Source: Croceitalea marina (GTDB taxonomy: Bacteria; Bacteroidota; Bacteroidia; Flavobacteriales; Flavobacteriaceae). From it: a stretch of 64,000 bases of DNA. The notes under the pieces are model-generated. The model saw only the letters and a list, made by a program, of their open reading frames with translations. It made no database searches and was not told where the DNA came from. Where the stretch lies: positions 62,001 to 126,000 of the forward strand of contig NZ_JBHULB010000081.1 in assembly GCF_042684265.1 (NCBI RefSeq), given 5' to 3'. Below are positions 33,787 through 43,589 of the stretch, piece after piece. Numbering within the stretch: the stretch's first letter is position 1; every line of letters begins with the position of its first letter. A program made the translations under genes and the position numbers.

Positions 33787-36141
33787 ATGTTCAGAGCTAT
33801 TATTTTAATTCTATTGATTGTGCCGAGTGCAATGTTTGCCCAGCAGACAGAGGTCAGCGGTAATGTTACGGCTTCGGAAGGCCCTCTTTTAGGAGTGTCC
33901 GTTGTGGAAAAGGGATCAACAAATGGAACGACAACAGATTACAAGGGAAATTACGCCATTAGCGTAAGAAATGGTGCTACATTGGTTTTCTCGTATTTAG
34001 GCTATAAAACGCAGGAAGTTGCAGTAACAGGAAATACGATAGATGTTACCATGGAGGAGGATGCTTCACAATTGGATGAGGTCGTGGTAAAAGGATTCGA
34101 AAATGTTGTCGGTCAAGCCAGAAGAAGGGCAGAATCCGTCCAATCTATACCCGAATCTGTAGTCACATTTACAGCAAAAGATATCGAAACAAAGGGTATT
34201 AGCAATGTGCAAACTTTTGCAGACCAAATTCCTAATGTAAATTTTACGACTTCTCAGAATGTGGGTAATAATTTTATTACAGTGCGCGGTATTTCACAAA
34301 TAAGAAATGGTGATGCGCCTATCGCATTTGTAATAGATGGTGTTACATTGCCAGATGCGAACCTTTTGAATCAAGAACTATTCGATGTTGCTCTTATTGA
34401 AGTAGTAAAAGGTCCTCAAGGTGCTTTATATGGTAAAAATGCAATCGCAGGAGCAATTAATATTGTAACCAATGAACCTACCAATACGTTCAGAAACAAA
34501 TTTCAAGTAGGTTACGGAAACGGTAATTTGTTACAGGCACAATTGTCCTCTACAGGACCATTGGTAAAGGACAAACTATTTTACCGCATTTCAGGATCCT
34601 ACAAAAAGGGGGATGGCCTATTAAATAATGAGACATTGAATAACTCACCTGATTTTATTGAAGATTTATCTTTAAGGGCACAAATAAAGGCCAACTTATC
34701 TTCAAAAGTTTCTGCTACGCTAACAGGTCAAATAATTGATACTGAAGCGGGAGCGGTTTACTATGCTTCACCAACCAATGGCAGTGCTAAAATTGCACCA
34801 GATGATTACGATAATTTAGGTATTGTTGCCGATCAAAGAGGTGTTGGTACGCTTAAGGGTACATACGGAAACTTAAAAGTAGATTTTAATTTAGATAAGG
34901 TTAAGGTTACATCATTGACTACCTATAATGAGGGAAAAAGAAATGCCTTTGGTGATTTAGACTTTACTCCAGCAGATGTTCTTAGGCAAGACCAAGATAG
35001 TGATACCAAGACTTTTAATCAAGAAATCCGTTTAGGATCGGTTACTGATGCAGATAGCAAGATAAATTGGGATTTAGGAGCATTCTATCAAAATTTGGAT
35101 AAAACCTTGATTACTCGAGCATCTGCTGATTTTGGTTTCTTTGGCCCTCCATTTGAGCCAACAGGTACCCAGAGTCCGCTAGCCGTAGGAGATTTTACCA
35201 ATACATACAAAACGTTCGCGGTATTCGGTTTTATGGATTTTAAAGTTTCGGACAAGTTAACGCTATCGGCAGGGTTACGATATGATAGTGACAATATTAG
35301 TCAAGACAATAGAAGTGAAGGAACTAAGCCAAGTAGAGTAGATACACAATTACAACCTAAAGTATCCTTGGCTTTTCAAGCAACAGACAATATGTTGATG
35401 TATGCCAACTACGGTAAAGGATATAGAACTGGTGGTTTTAATCAGGGGCAAACCGTTCGTTATGATACCTCGTTTAATGCTGAAACAACGGATAATTACG
35501 AGATAGGCATTAAAAATTCTTATTGGGACAATCGCTTTATTTTGAATGTGTCGGGATACTATATAGACTTTACAGACCAACAGCTGTATGCACTAGTACT
35601 TAATGGTGGAGCAGGGCAGATACTTATTGGAAACTTTAATGTTGCAGAGAGTCTATCTGTTGGATTTGAGGCAGACATGCGAATTAGAGCTAGTAATTGG
35701 TTAGATATTTTAGCTAGTTACGGTGTAAGTAAATCAAGAATTGAAAATGGTACCTCAACTGTTAGTACGGGAGCGAATGAAACAATAGATGTTTCTGGCA
35801 ATGCCACCCCGTTGGTACCGCAAGATAGTTATAGCTTAGGACTGGAATCTCGTTTTGATATCTCTGATAAGATTGCTTTTAATGGTAATGTTAATTTAGA
35901 AGGAACAGGTGAAATGTATTGGCATGAAGATAATGCGGCTGTCTCTCCTAGATACAGTTTATTGAATGCCAGGGCTAATTTTACATTCGAAAAGTTTACC
36001 ATTGGTCTATGGGGAACAAACCTTACAGATACCCAGTATATTACCGAATTTTTCGATCAAACCTTTTCCAATGGAGGTTCTGATTTGGCCTGGTTAGGTC
36101 AGCCTTCTGCTTACGGTGCTACTTTAACCTATAGGTTTTAA
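33787..36141 (+). CDS. TonB-dependent receptor without SusD partner
   Basis: 784 aa. Sec signal ending near SAMFAQ, a carboxypeptidase-D-like domain (about 24-95, GTTTDYKGNYAISV), then a plug domain (VTFTAKDIETKGISNVQTFADQIP, FITVRGISQI, IEVVKGPQGALYGKNAIAGAINI) and a barrel ending in YGATLTYRF. The plug resembles receptors for small molecules such as siderophores or vitamins more than SusC. No SusD gene is nearby. It is followed by a terminator-like hairpin and then the hydantoinase-type operon, so it may import that operon's substrate across the outer membrane. Confidence 0.9.
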   Translation: MFRAIILILLIVPSAMFAQQTEVSGNVTASEGPLLGVSVVEKGSTNGTTTDYKGNYAISVRNGATLVFSYLGYKTQEVAVTGNTIDVTMEEDASQLDEVVVKGFENVVGQARRRAESVQSIPESVVTFTAKDIETKGISNVQTFADQIPNVNFTTSQNVGNNFITVRGISQIRNGDAPIAFVIDGVTLPDANLLNQELFDVALIEVVKGPQGALYGKNAIAGAINIVTNEPTNTFRNKFQVGYGNGNLLQAQLSSTGPLVKDKLFYRISGSYKKGDGLLNNETLNNSPDFIEDLSLRAQIKANLSSKVSATLTGQIIDTEAGAVYYASPTNGSAKIAPDDYDNLGIVADQRGVGTLKGTYGNLKVDFNLDKVKVTSLTTYNEGKRNAFGDLDFTPADVLRQDQDSDTKTFNQEIRLGSVTDADSKINWDLGAFYQNLDKTLITRASADFGFFGPPFEPTGTQSPLAVGDFTNTYKTFAVFGFMDFKVSDKLTLSAGLRYDSDNISQDNRSEGTKPSRVDTQLQPKVSLAFQATDNMLMYANYGKGYRTGGFNQGQTVRYDTSFNAETTDNYEIGIKNSYWDNRFILNVSGYYIDFTDQQLYALVLNGGAGQILIGNFNVAESLSVGFEADMRIRASNWLDILASYGVSKSRIENGTSTVSTGANETIDVSGNATPLVPQDSYSLGLESRFDISDKIAFNGNVNLEGTGEMYWHEDNAAVSPRYSLLNARANFTFEKFTIGLWGTNLTDTQYITEFFDQTFSNGGSDLAWLGQPSAYGATLTYRF

Positions 36142-36190
36142 TTAAGGCATTTACGCTACAAAATTAAGTTTGAGTGAGAGTTAGTTTAAG

Positions 36191-36225
36191 AAAGCCACTA
36201 AAGTATTGGTGGTTTTCTTTTTCTT
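36191..36225 (+). terminator. terminator-like hairpin between TonB receptor and HyuA-like gene
   Basis: AAAGCCAC (36191-36198) pairs with GTGGTTTT (36209-36216) over 8 bp with one G-U, followed by CTTTTTCTT. This is a good intrinsic terminator shape. It lies 15 nt before the HyuA-like start, so it may set a high receptor to enzyme ratio by partial termination. Confidence 0.6.
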
Positions 36226-36239
36226 AAAAAAAAATATTT

Positions 36240-38294
36240 ATGAGGGTTGCTACAGATATTGGTGGAACTTTTACGGATTTGGTGTGTTTGGAATTTGATC
36301 AAGAAAGCGGTAAACCAATAGGAGTGCGCGTTGGCAAATCTGATACTACACCCGCCAACTTTGAAGAAGGTATTTTAAATACCATTGAAAAAGCTACTAT
36401 TGATTTAAAGGAGATTGATTTTTTTGCGCATGGCACAACAGTAGTCATTAATGCCTTAACGGAAAGAAAAGGTGCGAAAACAGCTTTAATTACAACAAAA
36501 GGGTTTAGGGATGTACTTGAGATTGCTCGCTGTAATAGACCTGACTTATTCAATTTTAATTTTGTAAAACAGGCCCCTTTTGTTCCGCGATTTCTCAGAT
36601 TTGAAGTTGAGGAACGTATCAATTACAAGGGTGAAATTTTAAAGAGTCTTAATACAAGTACGTTAAAAGCAATTATTAAGACATGTGAAGAAGAACAAGT
36701 AGAGGCCATTGCCATCTGTCTTTTACATGCTTATAAAAATCCCGAACATGAAATAGCTATAGCAAAAGAAATAGCTCAACTCAACACGGATATTGAGATA
36801 ATTTCTTCTTATGAAGTTACAAGAGAATGGAGGGAGTATGAACGTACGAGTTCTACAGTGCTATCAGCATATGTGCTTCCTATCGCAAAGAGATATTTAA
36901 GCAATTTAGAAGAAAAACTGAACAAGAATGGACTAAGAGATGCACCTTACATCATGCAGTCTAATGGCGGCATTACGACCATTAATGATGTGAAATCCAA
37001 TCCAATTACCATGGTCGAGTCCGGACCGGCTAGCGGGGTTTTCGGAGCAATCGCCTTAGGGAAAGTAATAGGTAGAAAAGACTTGATTGTACTTGATATT
37101 GGAGGAACAACCGCTAAGTGTGCATTAGTAGAAAACGGGCAAGTTAAGATTACCACTAATTATAAAATAGAACATTCTAGAACAAAGGCTGGTTATCCCA
37201 TCCAAACCCCAGTCATAGAGATTGTAGAAATTGGTAATGGTGGCGGAAGTATTGCCTGGATAGATAAAGGCGGTAAAATGCACGTAGGTCCAAAAAGTGC
37301 AGGTGCTATTCCTGGCCCAGCAGCTTACGGTCGTGGAGGCGAGAACCTCACTACTACGGATGCCAATATCATTACAGGTAGAATTCATCCAGATTATTTT
37401 TTGGGCGGAGAACTACAACCAGATTACCACAATATCGAAAATGCCTCCAAACCACTTTGTACTGCTTTAAAAGCTAGTAAAGAAGAGATAGCAAAAGGTA
37501 TCTTACGTGTAGCCAATGCCAATATGATAAATGCGCTAAAATTAATTTCTGTAAATAAAGGACATGATCCAAGAGATTTCACCATGATTGTTATTGGCGG
37601 TGGTGGTGCGATGCACGGTGCGGATTTGGCTCGCGAATTACAAGTAAAAGAGTTAGTCGTTCCTCAAAACGCAGGCGTTTTCTCTGCTTTTGGCATGTTG
37701 ATGTCAGATATCCGAAGAGACTATATTAGAACTAGTGTAATTTCATTAAATCAAGATGCAACGAATGTAATTACCGCCAACTTTCAAGATATGAAGAACG
37801 AAGCATTGGTAAACTTTAAGAAGGATAATTATGAAGAAGCTCAAGCAAGTTTTTCGCATTACGCAGATTTAAGGTACATGGGGCAAGAACATTATGTAAA
37901 AGTAAAGCTCGAAGGTCTTTCAAGTGCTAATTTTTTAGAAGATGTGATTATGACTTTTCATAAAGAACATCAAAGACAGTTTACCTTTCAGCTAGATGCT
38001 CCGGTAGAGTTGGTTAATTATCACTTAGTAGCTGAAGTTGAAGTTGATAAACCAGATTTTCCACAAATGAAATGTTCTGGTAAACAGGTTGAACAAGCTG
38101 TTTTTGATGAAAGAGAAGTAGACTTTGATGATTTAGGAAAACAGCAAACATCATTTTATAGAAGAGAAGGTTTGGAGCCAGGAATGAATTTTAAAGGCCC
38201 TGCTATAATTGCTGAGAAAGCAACAACAACAGTAGTTACGCCAGAGCACGATGTTAGTATAGATGAATATGGAAATTTGATTTTGACACTTTAA
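36240..38294 (+). CDS. HyuA-like ATP-dependent hydantoinase/oxoprolinase subunit
   Basis: 684 aa, close to the usual HyuA length. The N-terminal ATPase-fold motif DIGGTFTD (7-14) and the second phosphate motif DIGGTTAKCALV (from Asp286) mark the hydantoinase/oxoprolinase family, with the typical HGTTVVINALTERKGAKTALITTKGFRDVLEI. Members include N-methylhydantoinase, 5-oxoprolinase, and acetone/acetophenone carboxylase subunits; all use ATP to activate a carbonyl or carboxyl group. It is paired with the HyuB-like gene 10 nt downstream, with which it should form one enzyme. The substrate is not identifiable. Confidence 0.88.
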   Translation: MRVATDIGGTFTDLVCLEFDQESGKPIGVRVGKSDTTPANFEEGILNTIEKATIDLKEIDFFAHGTTVVINALTERKGAKTALITTKGFRDVLEIARCNRPDLFNFNFVKQAPFVPRFLRFEVEERINYKGEILKSLNTSTLKAIIKTCEEEQVEAIAICLLHAYKNPEHEIAIAKEIAQLNTDIEIISSYEVTREWREYERTSSTVLSAYVLPIAKRYLSNLEEKLNKNGLRDAPYIMQSNGGITTINDVKSNPITMVESGPASGVFGAIALGKVIGRKDLIVLDIGGTTAKCALVENGQVKITTNYKIEHSRTKAGYPIQTPVIEIVEIGNGGGSIAWIDKGGKMHVGPKSAGAIPGPAAYGRGGENLTTTDANIITGRIHPDYFLGGELQPDYHNIENASKPLCTALKASKEEIAKGILRVANANMINALKLISVNKGHDPRDFTMIVIGGGGAMHGADLARELQVKELVVPQNAGVFSAFGMLMSDIRRDYIRTSVISLNQDATNVITANFQDMKNEALVNFKKDNYEEAQASFSHYADLRYMGQEHYVKVKLEGLSSANFLEDVIMTFHKEHQRQFTFQLDAPVELVNYHLVAEVEVDKPDFPQMKCSGKQVEQAVFDEREVDFDDLGKQQTSFYRREGLEPGMNFKGPAIIAEKATTTVVTPEHDVSIDEYGNLILTL

Positions 38295-38304
38295 CAACAT
38301 TAAA

Positions 38305-39969
38305 ATGGAAAGGTTCACACTTGAGATAATACAAGATGCATTAGTAGCAGCCGGAGACGAAATGTTTCAGACCCTGCAACGCACCAGTATGAGTCCTATT
38401 ATCTATGAGTCCTTAGATTATGCCGTTGGCATAATTGATGTTAAAGGAGAATTATTAGCTCAAGGTAATGGTGTTACGGCGTTTCTGGCCGCCTTGGATT
38501 CAGTGGTACGGGACACCTTAAAAAAATTTCACGGTGAGAATATGCTAAGGGAGGGGGATGTTGTTATAGCAAATACCCCATATGCAGGCGGTGGAACACA
38601 TTTATCCGACGTTTCAATAATCTTTCCAGTTTTTTATGACGGGAAACTCGTGGCTTTTACCGTAAATAAAGCGCATTGGACAGAACTAGGAGGTACTTTT
38701 CCAGGTTCGGTTTCAACAGTTTCAACTGAAATATATCAAGAAGGACTCCATTTTCCCTTCATAAAAATAAAATCTAAAGGTGAAATAAATGAGGCCATTA
38801 TAGATTTGATCAAGGCAAATGTTAGGTTACCCGATAGTACTTTGGGTGATTTATTTGCAGGTATAGCGGCGGCAGAGGTGGGGGCCAACAGGGTCTGCTC
38901 CATTATTAAAAAATATGGTTTAGAGACTTTTGAATTGGCCATTACAGACTTTTTGGAGTATGGTGAGCGTATGTGTTTGGAAGCGCTGAAAGAGATTCCT
39001 AATGGAGCTTATTTTGGAACAGCGGAAATTGAGGATAATGGTTTTGGAGAAGGTCCTTTTCCGATAAAAGCAAAGATAACAGTTACGGATACTGAGTTTA
39101 TAGCAGATTTTAACGGTTCTCATCCACAAGTTAGAGGAGCAACGAATTTGTCATATAGCGCTCTGGTAACAGGTTGTAGAAGTCTTTTCAAAGCTATTAC
39201 CACACCCAAAATGGACGCCAATGGGGGCACTTTTAGGCCAATGAAGGTTATATGCGAGCCAGGGACGATAGTAAGTGCAGAAACACCGTCCGCTGTCTCT
39301 GTGTATTATGAGGTTATGATTACTGCTATAGATTTGGTTTGGAAAATTTTAGCACCGTTGATTCCAGATAAATTACCTGCAGGGCATATGCGTTCGGTAT
39401 GTGCCACATTTATATCTGGAATTCATCCCGATACCAATCAATTCTATATTCAGGCAGAGCCTCTAGCTGGTGGTTGGGGAGCATCCGCGACCCACGACGG
39501 AAATAGAGGGCAACTTTCTTGCGGAAGTGGTGAGTCGTACAATATTCCTATTGAAATACGTGAAATGCGCTATGGCATTCAGGTAGAACAATATGCCTTC
39601 CATAATGAAGGTGGGGGGTATGGAGAATTCCAAGGTGGTAACGGACAGTATCTAGATTACAAAATCACATCAGATGGTGCCTATGTAACCGGAGCATTTT
39701 TAGGCGAGAAAACAAAGACTTGGGGTATGAACGGAGGGCAGGACGGTTCTTATAATTATTTCATGATAATAAGAAAAGACGGTACAAAAGAAAGACACAA
39801 TCTAGGTACAAATATTGAATTGGAAAAAGGGGACATTGTTCGCTGCGTTACGGCAACTGGTGGAGGATATGGTAAACCTGAAAAAAGGCCTAAAGAACAG
39901 GTTTTATTAGATGTGAAAAACGGCTATATAACTTCAAAAGAGGCGAAGGAGTACTACAAACTAGTATAA
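38305..39969 (+). CDS. HyuB-like hydantoinase/oxoprolinase subunit
   Basis: 554 aa, full length for HyuB. Family blocks include LQRTSMSPIIYESLDYAVGI, GDVVIANTPYAGGGTHLSDV, DFNGSHPQVRGATNLSYSAL, and the C-terminal YGIQVEQYAFHNEGGGYGEFQGG and VTATGGGYGKP. The Thr-His-Leu-Ser-Asp segment supplies conserved polar and acidic residues. Together with the upstream HyuA-like subunit it should carry out ATP-driven hydrolysis or carboxylation. It is separated from the next cupin gene by a single base, in a tight operon. Confidence 0.88.
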   Translation: MERFTLEIIQDALVAAGDEMFQTLQRTSMSPIIYESLDYAVGIIDVKGELLAQGNGVTAFLAALDSVVRDTLKKFHGENMLREGDVVIANTPYAGGGTHLSDVSIIFPVFYDGKLVAFTVNKAHWTELGGTFPGSVSTVSTEIYQEGLHFPFIKIKSKGEINEAIIDLIKANVRLPDSTLGDLFAGIAAAEVGANRVCSIIKKYGLETFELAITDFLEYGERMCLEALKEIPNGAYFGTAEIEDNGFGEGPFPIKAKITVTDTEFIADFNGSHPQVRGATNLSYSALVTGCRSLFKAITTPKMDANGGTFRPMKVICEPGTIVSAETPSAVSVYYEVMITAIDLVWKILAPLIPDKLPAGHMRSVCATFISGIHPDTNQFYIQAEPLAGGWGASATHDGNRGQLSCGSGESYNIPIEIREMRYGIQVEQYAFHNEGGGYGEFQGGNGQYLDYKITSDGAYVTGAFLGEKTKTWGMNGGQDGSYNYFMIIRKDGTKERHNLGTNIELEKGDIVRCVTATGGGYGKPEKRPKEQVLLDVKNGYITSKEAKEYYKLV

Positions 39970-39970
39970 T

Positions 39971-40297
39971 ATGGAACTAAAAAAGGTTAGCTATCCAGAA
40001 CCTGATGAGTACTACAACAAAGAATTGATATCTCAAAGTAACGCTGGTGTTGCTACTATCTGTGGAACGGTTTTTTTAAAGAAAGGAACGCGTATTCCAG
40101 AGACAGGTTTCTCTAAACATCCTTTTAATGAAATCTCAATTATAATTGAAGGCTGTATAGAAATGTTAAGTGAAGAAGGGCATCCTATTGGTAAATTAGA
40201 AAAAGGAAATGCGGTTTATATCAATGCAGGTGAAGCACAGGCAGGTAATGTTTTAGAGGATACTAAGATTATTTATGTATTAAATCAGAGTCAGTGA
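39971..40297 (+). CDS. small cupin protein
   Basis: 108 aa single cupin barrel. Motif 1 is atypical (GTRIPETGFSKHPFNEISIIIEG), with one His and a conserved Glu instead of the HxH pair, and the second motif has NAGEAQAGN in place of the usual His. Metal binding may therefore be weak or lost. Such cupins often accompany small-molecule catabolic operons as isomerases, binding proteins or regulators. Its stop overlaps the start of the next gene (GTGA), indicating translational coupling. Function cannot be assigned. Confidence 0.7.
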   Translation: MELKKVSYPEPDEYYNKELISQSNAGVATICGTVFLKKGTRIPETGFSKHPFNEISIIIEGCIEMLSEEGHPIGKLEKGNAVYINAGEAQAGNVLEDTKIIYVLNQSQ

Positions 40298-41286
40298 AGA
40301 TATTAAGATTTCATAGGATAGGCGGCCCTGAAGTGTTGCAGTTTGATGAAGTACCTGAAAACAAACCTCAGGAGAAAGAAGTGCTTTTTAGGGTAGAGGC
40401 ATTTGCTTTGAATCAAGCAGACATATTGTTTATCAATGGTATGCATTACACACAGCCTAATTTTCCTTCTCGAATAGGTTCAGAAGCTGTCGGTGAAGTG
40501 GTAGGGGTTGGCTCGAAAGTGACCAAATTCAAAAAAGGAGATAGGGTAACTTCTATTCCTTTTTATACGCAAGACTATGGAGTACAAGGTGAATATGCTA
40601 TCGTGCCTGAAATGTATTTAACTAAAGTGCCTTCTAAATACTCAATAGAGGAAGCAACATCTTTTTGGATGCAATACTTGACTGCTTATTATGCTTTATT
40701 CAAATTAGGCAAAGTGGTTAAGGGCGACTATGTATTCATTGCGGCAACATCAGGAACTGCAGGACAAGGTGCTTTAAAACTAGCAAAAGATGCAGGAGCA
40801 ATTGTCATAGGTTCTACAAGAACAGTTGTAAAGAAAGATTTTTTGTTTGAGTTAGGTGCCGATTTCGTCATTGTAACTGAAGAGGGAAATACGTTAGAAA
40901 GGTTAAAGGAAATCACGAAAGACAAAGGGGTGAAATTTGTTTTTGACCCTATAGGTAGTACTAGCTTTAATCAGCAATACATGTCTGCTCTTTCCTTTGG
41001 CGGGTCCGCTGCTATTTATGGTTTGTTAGATGGCGAATTACCTATTTTCCCCATACTTGATGTCGTGAGAAATAATACAACACTTCATGGCTATTCCATG
41101 TTCAATTATGTCATGTCCGAAGAATCCTTGGAAGAAGGTAAAAAATATGTTTTAGAAAGAATCGAAAACGGAACACTTAAACCTATAGTAGATAAAGTGT
41201 TTGCATTTAAAGACACCATTAAAGCATATAATTATATGTTGAGTGGCAAACAGAAAGGTAAAATAGTTGTTAAAACGGAAAATTAA
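40294..41286 (+). CDS. zinc-free MDR-family oxidoreductase (quinone oxidoreductase type)
   Basis: 330 aa starting at a GTG that overlaps the cupin stop by four bases. It is a medium-chain dehydrogenase/reductase with the GroES-like N-terminal half (FALNQADILFINGMHY, PSRIGSEAVGEVVGVGSKV). The Rossmann motif AATSGTAGQGALKLAKDAG comes next. The cysteine ligands of zinc alcohol dehydrogenases are absent, as in quinone oxidoreductases and enoyl reductases, so it likely reduces an activated double bond or quinone with NADPH. In this operon it may reduce or oxidise an intermediate after ring opening. That role is inferred. Confidence 0.82.
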   Translation: MKILRFHRIGGPEVLQFDEVPENKPQEKEVLFRVEAFALNQADILFINGMHYTQPNFPSRIGSEAVGEVVGVGSKVTKFKKGDRVTSIPFYTQDYGVQGEYAIVPEMYLTKVPSKYSIEEATSFWMQYLTAYYALFKLGKVVKGDYVFIAATSGTAGQGALKLAKDAGAIVIGSTRTVVKKDFLFELGADFVIVTEEGNTLERLKEITKDKGVKFVFDPIGSTSFNQQYMSALSFGGSAAIYGLLDGELPIFPILDVVRNNTTLHGYSMFNYVMSEESLEEGKKYVLERIENGTLKPIVDKVFAFKDTIKAYNYMLSGKQKGKIVVKTEN

Positions 41287-41301
41287 TTTAAGAAAGTAAT
41301 T

Positions 41302-42501
41302 ATGTCAGACAGCAACGAAAATGTGAAGTGGTTTAGCTTAGCCAGCATTTGGTTTGGCGGTATGGTGAGTGTACCCTCTCTTTTAATCGGAAGTACCTTG
41401 ATTGCTGCGTTAAGTTTTCAATTTACCCTACTAGCAGGTCTTATAGGTTTTGGTTTTGTAGTACTTTTCATGTCGTTTTTGAGCATTGCCTCTGTAGAAA
41501 AGCGAAAAAATACGGTATCACTTGCATCAAGTAGTTTCGGTACCTTGGGCGCCAATATTATCGTAGGTCTGGTAATTGGCATATCTACTTTAGGATGGTT
41601 CGGCATACAAAGTAATATAGCAGGAGCCTCATTTTCTAAAATTATTTTAGAAATGAGTGGTACTGATATTCCAGTTTGGTTATCCTCTGCATTTTGGGGT
41701 TTGGTTATGATAGTTACTGCTGTTTTTGGTTTTAAGTATCTAAAATGGTTGAATTATATTGCCGTACCAGCTTTAACGGTATTGCTTATTTACGGCTTAA
41801 TGGTGACTTTTCAAGCACATAGTTTTGATGAAGTGCTGAATTTTAGACCTACCCAACCTATGCCACTCTTTCAGGCTATTGGTTTTACTATTGGTTTTGT
41901 AGCCGTAGGTGGGGTTATTTCTCCGGATTACAATCGCTTTGCCGCTACTAAAAAAGATGCCGTTTTAGGTTCGATTATCGGAATTATCCCTTCTGCCATA
42001 TGTTTGCTAGCGGTCGGGGCCATATTCGCAATAACACAAAACACCTATGATATCGTTGAGATATTCTCCTCTTTAGGATATCCCTTCTTTGCTATGTCGA
42101 CGCTTATTTTAGCGACTTGGACCACAAACGTGGTGAATATTTACTCTTCTGGTTTAGCCTTTACCAATTTGATTGGATTTAAAGAATCTTCACGTTCAAA
42201 GGTTACTTTGGTTGTCGGTCTGGTGGGTATAGGACTTGCCATAATCGGTATACTAACCTACTTCATGGGCTTTATAACAATATTGACCATTGCGATCACA
42301 CCAATTGCAGGTGTAATGATAGCGGACTATTTTCTTTCTAAGACCTATTCTGACAACCCACAAAAACTAAATTGGAAAGGAATTGTTTCGTGGTTGAGTG
42401 GTGTTGTACTGATGTTGGTAATGACATCAGATATTAAGAATATTCTAGGTATTGTTGTTGCTGCCATATGCTATGTTTTATTACAAAAAATTGTAAAGTA
42501 A
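41302..42501 (+). CDS. NCS1-family permease (cytosine/hydantoin type)
   Basis: 399 aa with about 11 or 12 membrane segments. It opens with WFSLASIWFGGMVSVPSLLIGSTLI and contains the TLGWFGIQSNIAGASF helix and GGVISPDYNRFA, hallmarks of CodB-like nucleobase:cation symporter-1 proteins. This family includes Mhp1, a benzylhydantoin transporter, which fits the HyuA/HyuB neighbours. It would carry the substrate across the inner membrane after TonB-dependent entry. The next gene starts one base after its stop. Confidence 0.85.
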   Translation: MSDSNENVKWFSLASIWFGGMVSVPSLLIGSTLIAALSFQFTLLAGLIGFGFVVLFMSFLSIASVEKRKNTVSLASSSFGTLGANIIVGLVIGISTLGWFGIQSNIAGASFSKIILEMSGTDIPVWLSSAFWGLVMIVTAVFGFKYLKWLNYIAVPALTVLLIYGLMVTFQAHSFDEVLNFRPTQPMPLFQAIGFTIGFVAVGGVISPDYNRFAATKKDAVLGSIIGIIPSAICLLAVGAIFAITQNTYDIVEIFSSLGYPFFAMSTLILATWTTNVVNIYSSGLAFTNLIGFKESSRSKVTLVVGLVGIGLAIIGILTYFMGFITILTIAITPIAGVMIADYFLSKTYSDNPQKLNWKGIVSWLSGVVLMLVMTSDIKNILGIVVAAICYVLLQKIVK

Positions 42502-42502
42502 G

Positions 42503-43588
42503 ATGCGGAAAATAGGAATAAATGAAATCGATTATATCGCCCTTGGTTCTACAGTATTGGGCACAGGTGGCGGAGGCGACCCCTATATCGGCAAGCTTTT
42601 AGCTAAAGAAGCCATTAAAAAATATGGAAAGGTAAACTTAATGGCTGCTGAAGAATTAAGTGATGATGCTCTTGTGGTTCCCGTTGCAGCGTTTGGAGCA
42701 CCTACGATATTGGTAGAGAAACTATTTTCAGGAGATGAATTTATTCAAGCTTTTGAAATGATGGAAAGTTACTTAGGTCGAAAAATCGATGCGGTCATGC
42801 CTGCGGAAGCTGGAGGCTTAAATGGAGTTATTCCATTTTCTGTTGCCGCCCAAAAAGGAATTCCTTTAGTAGATGCGGACGGCATGGGGCGTGCATTTCC
42901 TCGTTTAGAGATGGTGACGTTTACCCTACACGATATTCCTGTTTCTCCTATCGCACAGGCCGATGAAAAAGGCAATAAGAACATATACCATACTATCGAC
43001 AATGTATGGGGTGAAACCCTTGTCGGTGCTACTACGATTCAAATGGGCGGTAGTTGTGCTATAGGATGTTACCCTATGAATGGAGCTCAGGTTAAAAAAG
43101 CTGCGATTCATGGTATTGTCAGTTACGCTCAGGTTTTAGGCGAAGCTATTTTAGATGCTAAAAAGAATAAACAGAATCCAGTGGACGCTCTTATGCAAAA
43201 AGCAGCTGCTATAAAGCTATTCACGGGAAAGGTCAGTTCAGTAAAAACGATAATAGATGGTCGTTGGAATAAGGGTGTTTGTGAAGTTTTAGGTTTAGAC
43301 GAAGACAATGGCAGTTTATTAAAAATTGATTTTCAAAATGAATTTTTAATGGCCTTTAAAGATGATGTACCGATAGCGATGACGCCAGATTTAATTGTAC
43401 TTATTGATGCAGAAAACGCCCAGCCGATTACAGCGGAGTCGATTCAGTTCGGAACAAGGGTAATCGTAATGGGCATGAAATCAGACCCACAGTGGCGAAC
43501 AGATGCTGGCATTGTTTTAGGTGGCCCTGAAAAATTCGGATACCAAGAACAATATATTCCTATTGAAGAATTAAATAACCAAAAGTAA
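42503..43588 (+). CDS. DUF917 (S-methyl-thiohydantoin desulfurase-like) family protein
   Basis: 361 aa. The opening GSTVLGTGGGGDPYIGKLLA and the AEAGGLNGVIPFSVAAQKGIPLVDADGMGRAFPRLEM block are signatures of DUF917, a family now linked by some annotations to S-methyl-thiohydantoin desulfurase. Such genes usually sit next to hydantoinase-A-like ATPases, as here, where the partner follows after one base. No independent catalytic assignment can be made from sequence. It likely forms a complex or acts in sequence with the downstream HyuA-like protein on a cyclic N- or S-containing compound. Confidence 0.82.
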   Translation: MRKIGINEIDYIALGSTVLGTGGGGDPYIGKLLAKEAIKKYGKVNLMAAEELSDDALVVPVAAFGAPTILVEKLFSGDEFIQAFEMMESYLGRKIDAVMPAEAGGLNGVIPFSVAAQKGIPLVDADGMGRAFPRLEMVTFTLHDIPVSPIAQADEKGNKNIYHTIDNVWGETLVGATTIQMGGSCAIGCYPMNGAQVKKAAIHGIVSYAQVLGEAILDAKKNKQNPVDALMQKAAAIKLFTGKVSSVKTIIDGRWNKGVCEVLGLDEDNGSLLKIDFQNEFLMAFKDDVPIAMTPDLIVLIDAENAQPITAESIQFGTRVIVMGMKSDPQWRTDAGIVLGGPEKFGYQEQYIPIEELNNQK

Positions 43589-43589
43589 C

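Noticed and set aside
36240..39969. HyuA/HyuB as acetone carboxylase
   Set aside because: The characteristic small gamma subunit is absent and the neighbours (NCS1 permease, DUF917) favour a cyclic-amide substrate; not fully excluded.
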